From positions 62,001 to 126,000 of the forward strand of contig CAZOLV010000002.1 in NCBI GenBank assembly GCA_964580725.1: 64,000 bases of DNA, in the 5' to 3' direction. This DNA comes from Amarolinea sp964580725 (GTDB lineage Bacteria > Chloroflexota > Anaerolineae > SSC4 > Amarolineaceae). Made by a program: the position numbers and the translations under genes. The notes beneath the pieces are model-generated. The model saw nothing but the letters and a program-made list of their open reading frames with translations, was not told the DNA's origin and made no database searches. This document shows, in pieces, positions 16,041 to 23,454 of the stretch (the first letter of the stretch is position 1; every line of letters starts with the position of its first letter).

Positions 16041-17988
16041 ACCGGCCCGAAATTTCGAAGACGCGATCCTGCGTCAGCGTCGTTTGCCAGACGATCTGTC
16101 CGGCCTCGCGGCGAGCGGCAGCCGGCGCGACCTGCCAGGCGGCGCCGGCCGGCAAGATGACGTTGACGGTCAACGGCCAGGCGCGCGCACCCGGCTGTTT
16201 GTGCACACGCAGGGTGTAGCCGCTGTTCGATGCGCCGCCGGGCGGCAGGTCGTACACGAAACGAACGGTCTGCACACCGCCGGGCGGCAGCACGAAATAG
16301 CCGTGCATCTCTGTCAGGCCGCGCTCGGCGGTTGCGCTGCCGGTCGAGCCAGGTTCGAAGCCCTCGATGGCGCGCACGACGACCCCTTCGGGCGCCAACA
16401 GCCGCACATAGTCGAAGTAGCAGCGATCCATCATGTCCTCGTAGGATGCGCCGTAGCGCGCCTCGTGCACGCATGCGGTGAGCGCGGCGGCGCTCGTGTG
16501 CCGGTAGACGACGGTCAGTTCGGCCTGCGCGGCGCCGTCCGGCGTCGAAGTGACGGTGTAGGCCAGGCTCTGTTCGATGCGGGGGTTGACCTTGTTCCAG
16601 CCCAGGTTACTGTCAACCAGGGCCACAAAATCGCCAGTGCCTGGCATGAGCGCCCCCGCCCAGCCGCTCTGTGCGAACGCGGCCTGCAGCGCCGGGTCGT
16701 CGAAACTCGCCAGCAGGTGGCGCTGGTCGAGCGATTCCTTGACGGCGAACAGGAGCGAACCAGGGCGCAGATCGCCGCTCTGCGCCTTGTCGAGCGTGGC
16801 GCGCAGCAGGTCGCCCATGAAATCCTTGCGGTGTTTCCACCAATCGCTGCCCCCGCCGCTGGTCGGAGTTACCACGTCGTCCGAATCGAGCGGCTGCGCC
16901 CAAATCGTACGCATGGCGGCGATGACGTTGCCGCCGGTCAAGGGGCGCTGATAGCCAGGCATCTGCAGCGGCTCCAGGGCGCCGACCAGCGCCTGCACGA
17001 AATCGAGGTCGAAGGCAATGACGCCATCGGTCGTCGTGTTCTTGTTCAACTGGTAAAGCCCCTGCATGACACGGGCGCTGGTGGGAAAATCGGGCGACCA
17101 GTTGGCGTCGCGCAGGGCCAGCACGTCGGCCTGCATGTATTTGGCCAGCGGCGCCGGGGCGTCGGGATGCGGCAGCGACCAGTTGTCCACGCTGTAGGCG
17201 TCCTGCAGATCGGCGCTGATGCGGCCGGCGTCGAGACGCAGCAGCCCGACGCCGCTGATGAAGCCGCCGGCGGCGCGTAGTTCATCGTTGTTCTGTGCAA
17301 TCAGCAGATAGGTGCGCGGCCCGTTGGCGCCAAGCAGTTCGGGCGCCAGGGGCGCCATCTGCGCCAGGCTTTGCAGCAGCGGCAGCGCCTGGTCGAAGCG
17401 GTCGAGCAGACCCTGGGTGCGGCTCGAAAAATCCTGGCTGTTGATCTGGCTACGCGCGGCGGCCGCCTGCTCCAGGCGAGCGGCGACCGGCGCCAACTGC
17501 GGGCCTGCTGCGGCCAGGGCCGGGATGATGCGCTCGGTCAGGCTGCCGGGCGCCTGCTTGTCTTGCCAGGCATCCAACACTGGCAGCAGGCTTGCGAAGG
17601 CCTGGCGCCCCGCTGCGCTGGTGTGAACGGTCATCTCCAGCAGCGGGCGCGCCTGCGTCGCCTCTGGCCCCACCTTTGGCAGCCAGCCAAGCGCCGGCGT
17701 GACGAAGAGGAAAGGACGCACCGTCCGCGCCAGGCCCTGGATGTCGTCGTCCAGCGCCGCCACGACCGGCTGCAGCGCCGCCAGATCGGCGGGTTCGATC
17801 TTGTTCAGGGCGTTGGGAGCGGCCAGGGCCTGCACGGCGTCGAGATTGGCCTGCAGGCGGCGCGCATATCCCCAGATCTGAAAGCCGGTCCAGCCAAGCC
17901 AGGCAACGACGAGCATGACCAGGATCAGCGGAATCAAGCAGCCCGGACGCCGCCAGCGCGCCGCCGGTTTGGGTATTTCTCTACTCAC
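16039..17988 (-). CDS. DUF4012 domain protein, membrane-anchored, extracellular
   Basis: The product is 649 residues starting at GTG 17988. A cytoplasmic basic start leads to one membrane helix (LIPLILVMLVVAWLGW). A helical region with Ala-rich segments follows, then the DUF4012 domain (YLLIAQNNDELRAAGGFISG, LQDAYSVDNW, WSPDFPTSARVM). A C-terminal beta-rich part ends ...RVFEISGR. DUF4012 proteins are common in polysaccharide loci of Chloroflexota and Gram-positive bacteria and share features with LCP-type surface assembly proteins. The exact reaction is unknown. It has its own promoter at 18040-18068, so it may begin a second transcription unit of the surface locus. Confidence 0.88.
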   Translation of the reverse strand: MSREIPKPAARWRRPGCLIPLILVMLVVAWLGWTGFQIWGYARRLQANLDAVQALAAPNALNKIEPADLAALQPVVAALDDDIQGLARTVRPFLFVTPALGWLPKVGPEATQARPLLEMTVHTSAAGRQAFASLLPVLDAWQDKQAPGSLTERIIPALAAAGPQLAPVAARLEQAAAARSQINSQDFSSRTQGLLDRFDQALPLLQSLAQMAPLAPELLGANGPRTYLLIAQNNDELRAAGGFISGVGLLRLDAGRISADLQDAYSVDNWSLPHPDAPAPLAKYMQADVLALRDANWSPDFPTSARVMQGLYQLNKNTTTDGVIAFDLDFVQALVGALEPLQMPGYQRPLTGGNVIAAMRTIWAQPLDSDDVVTPTSGGGSDWWKHRKDFMGDLLRATLDKAQSGDLRPGSLLFAVKESLDQRHLLASFDDPALQAAFAQSGWAGALMPGTGDFVALVDSNLGWNKVNPRIEQSLAYTVTSTPDGAAQAELTVVYRHTSAAALTACVHEARYGASYEDMMDRCYFDYVRLLAPEGVVVRAIEGFEPGSTGSATAERGLTEMHGYFVLPPGGVQTVRFVYDLPPGGASNSGYTLRVHKQPGARAWPLTVNVILPAGAAWQVAPAAARREAGQIVWQTTLTQDRVFEISGR

Positions 17989-18039
17989 AAATCTATCTTT
18001 CGGTTCTGCCTTTCGGCGCCTCGCAGCAAGAGTTGGGCT

Positions 18040-18068
18040 AGTATAGCACAGATTGGCGGGATTGACAG
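18040..18068 (-). promoter_or_regulatory. Sigma-70-type promoter for the DUF4012 transcription unit
   Basis: On the minus strand, CTGTCA (18063-18068) and TATACT (18040-18045) are separated by exactly 17 bp. The -10 matches 5 of 6 positions and the -35 matches 4 of 6. It points to the GTG at 17988, leaving a leader of about 45 nt. Confidence 0.6.
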
Positions 18069-18083
18069 ATCGAGGGGCATGGT

Positions 18084-19583
18084 TCAGGGGCCGACTTGCC
18101 AGACGGGGCCGGCGGGCGTTAGATCATAGCGCAAGGCAATGTCCTCGCTCGGATCGGTGATGTAGACAGGGCGGGCGTCGAGTTGATCGGCGATGAGGGC
18201 GCTGATGTCTGGCCCGGCCTCGGCGGAGAGCAGGGGCCAACGCTGCGCCAGGCGGCGGCGATACCAGGCGTAGTTCCAAAGCGTGCGTTCGACGATGATC
18301 ACGTCGGGGCGCTGACCCAGGCCATCTTGCACGTACCAGAGCGCAAAGGTGTGTTCGTCGCCGTCGCTGACCAGCAGGGCTTGGGGAGCAGCGGCGGCCA
18401 GCGCGGCTTGACCAAAGCGCCGGGCGGCGCTGTCGTGGCTGAGATCAACCATCGCCCAGTTTTGCCAGAGCAGCGCCAGGGGCAGTAATCCCGCCAGGCC
18501 GATCCAGGCTGCGGCGCGGGCCGCCCGTCGCCAGGACGGCTGGCTGCGCCGGGCGAAAAAATCGGCCAGGGCCAACACGCCGGCCGCCTGCCAGAGGGCC
18601 GCCAGCCAAAAAACGGGCAGTAGATAAACGAAGGCATCGGCGGTTGCGTAGCCCAGGGCGTAAAGAGCGCAGCCAAAGGCCGTTGCGCCGGTTGTCAAGA
18701 TCAGGCGGCGGGGTTGCGTCGCCAGGCCCAGGCCGGTAAACGCCAGGCCAGGCCAGAGCAGCGGTTGGGCCAGGCCGCGTGACCAATCGCCCAGGCGCAC
18801 CCACATCTCGGCGGGGGTCAGGCCGAAGAGGGCGCCGCGGTAGAGTTGGGCGCTGACCAGTTGCCAGAAGCCGAGCGGGGTCGAGGGATCGCCCCAGACG
18901 AGCGGCGGTTGGCGGCTGGCGCTGAACGGCAGGTAGAGGTAGACAGCCAGGCCGGCCAGAGCGGGCAGCGCCAGATCGGCGGCGGCCGTCAGCATTGCCT
19001 GTCGCCAGGGATGAGGCGTAAGGCGGCGGGGGCAAGGCAGGTTGGGCAGGAAGAGCGGCGCCAGGCAGACGAGCGAGAGGTGGTTGCCCAGGCCCAGGCC
19101 AAAGACGAATGCGGCAATGCGGCGACGGGTAGGACGGTTGGCAGCGGGCGGCAGGATCAGAGCGCAGATGAGGGCGACGAAAAAGATGTGCAGGGCGTAG
19201 ACTTCGACCAGGATCGCCTGCGACCAGAAGGTGAACTGAAAGGCCAGTGTCAGCGAGGCGCATACCGCTGCCAGGGCGACGCCGCGTCGCCCCGCCCACA
19301 GCCGTTGCGCCAGCCAGACCAGCAGTGCAACGGCGCCCGCCGCGCTCAGTGCCGAGAGCAGGCCGATGCGCTGTGCCAATTCACCAGTGGGCAGTTGGGC
19401 AAAGAGCCAGGCGAGCAGCGTCCAGGTGGGATAGCCGGGCGGATGGGGAACTCCCAGAACCGCGGCGGCGACGGCCAGTTCGCCGCTGTCCGCTCCGTGG
19501 TGACGCCAGGTGATGGTCGGCGCCAGGGTAGCCAGGTAGACGAGCAGCGCCGCCAGTCCGCTCAACAAGGAGACGCGCGTCAT
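18084..19583 (-). CDS. DUF2723 membrane glycosyltransferase-like protein
   Basis: The product is 499 residues and mostly hydrophobic, with about eleven membrane helices. It begins with the hallmark of the DUF2723/protein-mannosyltransferase-like group: APTITWRHHGADSGEL and GVPHPPGYPTWTL. The Asp in the first periplasmic loop is the probable catalytic residue by analogy with GT-C enzymes. A short soluble C-terminus (LLVSDGDEHTFALWYVQDG) follows. It probably transfers a sugar from a polyprenyl-phosphate donor to an extracellular acceptor. It follows the Pro/Thr-rich gene by 17 nt. Confidence 0.87.
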   Translation of the reverse strand: MTRVSLLSGLAALLVYLATLAPTITWRHHGADSGELAVAAAVLGVPHPPGYPTWTLLAWLFAQLPTGELAQRIGLLSALSAAGAVALLVWLAQRLWAGRRGVALAAVCASLTLAFQFTFWSQAILVEVYALHIFFVALICALILPPAANRPTRRRIAAFVFGLGLGNHLSLVCLAPLFLPNLPCPRRLTPHPWRQAMLTAAADLALPALAGLAVYLYLPFSASRQPPLVWGDPSTPLGFWQLVSAQLYRGALFGLTPAEMWVRLGDWSRGLAQPLLWPGLAFTGLGLATQPRRLILTTGATAFGCALYALGYATADAFVYLLPVFWLAALWQAAGVLALADFFARRSQPSWRRAARAAAWIGLAGLLPLALLWQNWAMVDLSHDSAARRFGQAALAAAAPQALLVSDGDEHTFALWYVQDGLGQRPDVIIVERTLWNYAWYRRRLAQRWPLLSAEAGPDISALIADQLDARPVYITDPSEDIALRYDLTPAGPVWQVGP

Positions 19584-19600
19584 GACCGAGCCGGCGGGAT

Positions 19601-20413
19601 TCAGAAACCGGCGTCCAGGTACGGGTCGCTGCCGACGGGCGGCAGGAAGGCAGGCGGCAGGCCGACGGTCAGGATGGCGCTGCGATCGGCGGTGTGCGCT
19701 GCGATGTCGAGCACGGAGCCGCGGGGGACGCCGCTGCCAACGCTGAACTGTAACACCAGCGTCTGCGCCTCATTGGGCTGGACGTTGGTCAGCCGCCAGA
19801 GGCGGCGACCAGCGTCGAATGCGCCGGCGCTGGCCTGACCGCCGTTCAACGTGAAGGCCGGCGGCGCGCTCAGCGTCACCTCGCCCAGTTCGAGCTGTAC
19901 GGTGCCGATGTTGACCGCCTGCAGGCTGACGGTGAAGACCTGGCCGGGGATCAGCATCTGTGGGCCGCTGATGGCGACGCCGAGACCGGCGGTGGCCGGC
20001 GGCGCGGTAGGAGTGGGCGTAACGCCGGGAACCAGCGTCGAGGTGGGCGTGGCGGTGTCTGGCAGCGCCGTGGCGGTGACCGGGGGCGCGATCGGCGTGT
20101 CGGTGGCGCCCGGTTCTGGCGTGTCGGTGGGATCGGGACGCGGGGTGGAGGTGGGCTGCACCGGCGTGGGGGTGACGGTTGGCGGCTCGGCGGTAGGGGC
20201 ATTGGTCGGCGTCACCGTGGGCGGAGCCAGTGTGGCCGTGGCCGTTGGCGGCTCTGGGGTGGGTGTGCGGGTGGGCACGGTCTGATACCACGCCTCGCGC
20301 GTGTCGCCGGTGCGAGCTTTGGCCCGTGCGGGCAAGAAAACCAGGCCGGCCAGAATCGTCGCCGCAGCGATGATCGCAACAAGCGTGGAAAGATGCCTGT
20401 TCAACCAGCGCAT
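19601..20413 (-). CDS. Membrane-anchored Pro/Thr-rich linker protein with C-terminal beta domain
   Basis: The product is 270 residues. A signal-anchor helix occupies about 9-28 (LVAIIAAATILAGLVFLPA). A Pro/Thr-rich spacer fills about 47-150 (TPTPEPPTATATLAPPTV and similar), typical of stalks that lift a domain off the cell. A C-terminal beta domain of CARDB/DUF11-like character follows (GQVFTVSLQAVNIGTV, NVQPNEAQTLVLQF). The start ATG 20413 is backed by a strong GGAGG (20421-20425) at 7-nt spacing. The frame is also open for 50 more codons upstream through an Asp/His-rich repeat that has no usable start codon. It is probably a surface protein of the polysaccharide layer. Confidence 0.8.
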   Translation of the reverse strand: MRWLNRHLSTLVAIIAAATILAGLVFLPARAKARTGDTREAWYQTVPTRTPTPEPPTATATLAPPTVTPTNAPTAEPPTVTPTPVQPTSTPRPDPTDTPEPGATDTPIAPPVTATALPDTATPTSTLVPGVTPTPTAPPATAGLGVAISGPQMLIPGQVFTVSLQAVNIGTVQLELGEVTLSAPPAFTLNGGQASAGAFDAGRRLWRLTNVQPNEAQTLVLQFSVGSGVPRGSVLDIAAHTADRSAILTVGLPPAFLPPVGSDPYLDAGF

Positions 20414-20425
20414 GATGTCACCTCC

Positions 20426-20566
20426 ATCGTCATCGTCATGATCGTCATCGTCATGATCGTCATCGCCATGATCGTCTTCGCCATGATCGTCTTCGCCATG
20501 ATCGTCTTCGCCATGATCGTCATGATCGTCATTATCTTCGTCATCATCATGATCGTCGTCGTCATC
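20426..20566. repeat. Asp/His-encoding tandem repeat tract (15-bp core unit)
   Basis: The tract is built from GATCGTC/CATGATCGTC words with three exact 15-bp units (GATCGTCTTCGCCAT-type) at 20471-20515. In the frame of the downstream Pro/Thr-rich gene it encodes about 50 residues dominated by Asp and His (HGEDDHGEDDHGEDDHGDDD). In another frame it encodes Met/Thr/Ile-rich sequence. Confidence 0.85.
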
Positions 20567-20645
20567 GAGAAATCACCCGCAGAGGATCCAGAAGCTGCCA
20601 GACACAACTGGGCAAGCGTCCAGCGGGAATCTCCCGTCGTTTCAT
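20562..20645 (-). CDS. Possible short upstream reading frame, 27 residues
   Basis: ATG 20645 lies about 20 nt after the stop of the GT2/sugar-transferase fusion. The frame reads MKRREIPAGRLPSCVWQLLD and ends ...RVISR at a TGA (20562-20564). The context at the stop is CGA-TGA-C. A +1 shift there would enter the Asp/His-rich frame and run into the Pro/Thr-rich protein. There is no strong ribosome site. It may be a real leader peptide, the first part of a frameshifted gene, or chance. Confidence 0.35.
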   Translation of the reverse strand: MKRREIPAGRLPSCVWQLLDPLRVISR

Positions 20646-20665
20646 CGTCTCGCGGTGATTCTGTC

Positions 20666-22333
20666 TCAATACGATCCTTCGCCGCGCAAGACGGCGGGCA
20701 AGGTTCTGAGCAGAATGGTCAGGTCGCGTGCGAGGGAGTAGTGCTCGATGTAGTCCACTTCGAGCGCAACGCGCTGCGCCAGCGTCAGATCGCCGCGACC
20801 GTTGATCTGCATCGGGCCGGTCATGCCCGGCTTGACCGCCAGGCGCCGGCGCTGCCAGTCATTGTAACGGGCGACCAGGGCCGCCTCTTCGGGGCGAGGT
20901 CCCACCAGGCTCATCTCGCCACGCAAGACATTGACGAACTGCGGCAGCTCGTCCAGGCTGAAGCGGCGTAGCCAGCGCCCCACCCGCGTCACGCGCGGAT
21001 CGTTGCGCACTTTGTAGGCCGGTTCCTGCAGGGCGTCCAGGTCAACCACCTCATGGCGGCGCGCCTCGGCATTATGCACCATCGAGCGGAATTTGACCAA
21101 TCGGAAGGGCCGCCCGTTGGCGCCCACCCGCGTTTGTGTGAAGAAGATGGGGCCGGGGCTGTCGAGCTTGATGGCGACAGCGATGAAGAGCATCGGGATG
21201 AGGCTGACCGCCAGCCCCAGGCTGGCGCCGATCAGGTCGAGCAGGCGCTTGGCGGCGCGCTGGCGGGCGTTGAGCAGCGGACGCCGTGCGCCGGACGCGT
21301 CGCCGCGAAAATGAATCTGCCCGGCGGCAAAGCCAGCCGTCAGGGTCAGCGCACGCACAGCCAGCATGAAAGGCGCCAGCAGACCAACGGGCAAGTCCTT
21401 GCGCAATGCTTTCCAGGTGAAGGGCAGGGCCGTCAGCAGGAAGGCCAGCGCCGTCGCGCCGGCGCCCCAGCGGGCCGGCGTCCAGAAGAGCGCCGCCGGC
21501 AGCAGTGCCGCCGTCAGGCTGGCCAGGCCCATCTGCACCTTGAGCACCTGCGGTGTATGCGAGTCCTTGAACAGGCGCTCCGGCAGCCAGCGCGTCAGCA
21601 GTGCCTTGTAGTAACCGATGAAGAACTTGCGGCGGATGTACTCGCGCAGGTTGTGGTCGTGCTGGTGATAGACCTGCGCCGCCGATGCAAAGACGAGACG
21701 GTAGCCCTTCTGCGCCAGGCGGAAGGAAAACTCCTGGTCTTCGACCGAGGCGGTGGCGAAGATCGTGTCGAAGCCGCCGTTTTCCAGGAAGAGCGCACGG
21801 CGGTAAGCGGCCGAATAGGTGTCAATGAAGTCAATCGAGGCGCGCTGGCGCATGCGGTCGTAGCGGTCTTCGTATTCGACCTGGACGAAACGCGGGGTCA
21901 GTTCGCGCTGGCGGGTGAGGTATGCGCCCTTGACGCCCACCACGTCGGGATCGTTGAAGGGACGGATCATGGCGGCAAGCCAGCCGGGGGCCGGTTCGCA
22001 GTCGCTATCGGTAAACAGGACGATCTCGCCGGAGGCTGCGGCCACGCCGTGATTGCGGGCGGCGGCCGGCCCCTGGTTGGCCTGCACGATGACCTGTGCG
22101 CCCAGGCTGCGCGCCAGTTCGGCGGTGCCATCGTGCGAGCCGTCGTCCACGACGATCACCTCGACCGGCGGCTCGAATTGCCGCGCCTGTGCTATGAGGG
22201 CCTGCAGACCGGCGCCCAGCGTGCGCTCGGCATCGAAGGCCGGAATGACGACAGACAGCGGGATGGCCGCCGGCTGCGGCGGCGTCGCTGGCGCGAGATG
22301 CAATGGTGAAGGTGTCTGTGCGATGGGCGTCAT
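20666..22333 (-). CDS. Fusion of GT2 glycosyltransferase and polyprenyl-phosphate sugar phosphotransferase
   Basis: The product is 555 residues. Residues about 25-260 are a GT2 (GT-A) domain with SVVIPAFDAERTL, VVDDGSHDGT, the DSD metal site in LFTDSDCEPAPG and ASVEDQEFSFRL. Two or three membrane helices follow. Residues about 365-555 are a bacterial sugar transferase (WbaP/PglC type) with KRLLDLIGASLGL, DSPGPIFFTQTRVG, the KFRSM element, SLDELPQFVNVLRGEMSLVG and KPGMTGPMQINGRG. The second half should load a sugar-1-phosphate onto the lipid carrier, starting repeat-unit assembly. The first half could add the next sugar. Its start overlaps the stop of the preceding membrane-protein gene (ATGA). 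Confidence 0.93.
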   Translation of the reverse strand: MTPIAQTPSPLHLAPATPPQPAAIPLSVVIPAFDAERTLGAGLQALIAQARQFEPPVEVIVVDDGSHDGTAELARSLGAQVIVQANQGPAAARNHGVAAASGEIVLFTDSDCEPAPGWLAAMIRPFNDPDVVGVKGAYLTRQRELTPRFVQVEYEDRYDRMRQRASIDFIDTYSAAYRRALFLENGGFDTIFATASVEDQEFSFRLAQKGYRLVFASAAQVYHQHDHNLREYIRRKFFIGYYKALLTRWLPERLFKDSHTPQVLKVQMGLASLTAALLPAALFWTPARWGAGATALAFLLTALPFTWKALRKDLPVGLLAPFMLAVRALTLTAGFAAGQIHFRGDASGARRPLLNARQRAAKRLLDLIGASLGLAVSLIPMLFIAVAIKLDSPGPIFFTQTRVGANGRPFRLVKFRSMVHNAEARRHEVVDLDALQEPAYKVRNDPRVTRVGRWLRRFSLDELPQFVNVLRGEMSLVGPRPEEAALVARYNDWQRRRLAVKPGMTGPMQINGRGDLTLAQRVALEVDYIEHYSLARDLTILLRTLPAVLRGEGSY

Positions 22334-23454
22334 GCCTTACTCCCCCGACGCCCGCGCAGATGCCAGGGCAGCGCCAGGCCTCCAACAATCATCAGGGTCA
22401 GCGGAGCGACGGCATAGAGCAAGATGCCCACAGCAAAGCCGGCTTCGGGTTCGAATCCAAACCAGGCCAGCGTCAACTGGCAGAGGTATTGAAAGACGCC
22501 GATCTTACCGGGCGAGCTGGGTACGGCAATGCCGGCCTGCAGCACGGCCAGCAGGGCAAAAGAGACGATCCAGTCGCCGGGGAGGTGCAGCGCCAGCAGC
22601 GTCAGGTAGTTGGTCGCGCCGGCCAGCAGCCAGACCAGGAGCGACCAGAGCGAAATTTTCAACACGATGGTCGGGTAGCGCAGGGCGTTCAAGCCGCGCA
22701 GGGCGGCGTCGAGCAGACCAAGCCAGCGCAGGCCGCGTTCGTTGGGCAACCGCTGCAGCAGGGCGCGCGCCAGGGCCAGCCAGCGTTGGCGCCAGCGCAG
22801 GGCAATGATCGCGCCAGCCAGTAGGATCAGGGTGACGAGGAGTAGGGAGCCGCGGCGGGCGGTCAACGGATTTGCGCCAGCGGTTGCAACCAGAGCCGGC
22901 GTCAAGGCCAGGATGCAGAGCGCCAGCATGGCCAGATCGCTGATTTTTTCGACGGCGATGGTGGCCAGAGTTTGGGTTTTGCTTTCGCCAAACCGCTCGC
23001 CGACGAGAAAGGCGCGCACCAGTTCGCCGCCGCGCAGCGGGATGGCGAGTGTGACGGCCTGGCCGCTCAGCAGGATGCCGAAGAGAGAGAGTGTGGGCAG
23101 ATGACGATGCTGTGGAAAGAAGAGCAGGCGCCAGCGCGCCGCTTTGGCCAGGTTGGTGACCAGGATCGAGAGCAGGGCCAGCGCCGTCCAGCCGGGCTGC
23201 GCCTGGCGCAAGCTGTTCAGCACAGCTTGCCCGTCCAGGTCACGTAGGGCCAGCCAGAGGCAGATCAGGCTGATGGCCAGCCCAGGCGCCATACGCACCC
23301 AGGCCGGGACAGCGTGCGCCGTTGGGGCCGGGGCGGCAGTCGTATCTTGATTCTCTGCAACGAGGAGAGCGGCTTCGTCGCTCCCCATGCCCGTGCCGGC
23401 GGCGGCCCCCGTGCCCGTCGGGGGGCGCCGGCGGCGATGGCTGACGCTGGTCAA
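22330..23454 (-). CDS. Lysylphosphatidylglycerol synthase-TM / flippase-like integral membrane protein
   Basis: The product is 374 residues. About 50 disordered residues precede eight or so membrane helices. Family features are the first-loop FLVGERFGESKTQTLATI with VEKISDLAMLALC, and VPSSPGKIGVFQYL near the C-terminus. These match the UPF0104/AglD/MprF-N family, whose members act on or move lipid-linked substrates. No lysyl-transferase domain is present. Both ends overlap neighbours by ATGA, so it is translated with the BY-kinase and the GT2 fusion, which fits a role in the lipid-linked step of polysaccharide synthesis. Confidence 0.87.
   Translation of the reverse strand: MTSVSHRRRRPPTGTGAAAGTGMGSDEAALLVAENQDTTAAPAPTAHAVPAWVRMAPGLAISLICLWLALRDLDGQAVLNSLRQAQPGWTALALLSILVTNLAKAARWRLLFFPQHRHLPTLSLFGILLSGQAVTLAIPLRGGELVRAFLVGERFGESKTQTLATIAVEKISDLAMLALCILALTPALVATAGANPLTARRGSLLLVTLILLAGAIIALRWRQRWLALARALLQRLPNERGLRWLGLLDAALRGLNALRYPTIVLKISLWSLLVWLLAGATNYLTLLALHLPGDWIVSFALLAVLQAGIAVPSSPGKIGVFQYLCQLTLAWFGFEPEAGFAVGILLYAVAPLTLMIVGGLALPWHLRGRRGSKA

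Noticed and set aside
20426..20566. CRISPR-like array
   Set aside because: Units are 15 bp and contiguous, with no spacers and no cas genes in the window.
20401..20607. A Met/Thr/Ile-rich 68-residue minus-strand frame across the 15-bp repeat
   Set aside because: It is one of three frames of a simple repeat, has no ribosome site, and ends just inside the Pro/Thr-rich gene. The Asp/His frame is the one continuous with a real gene.
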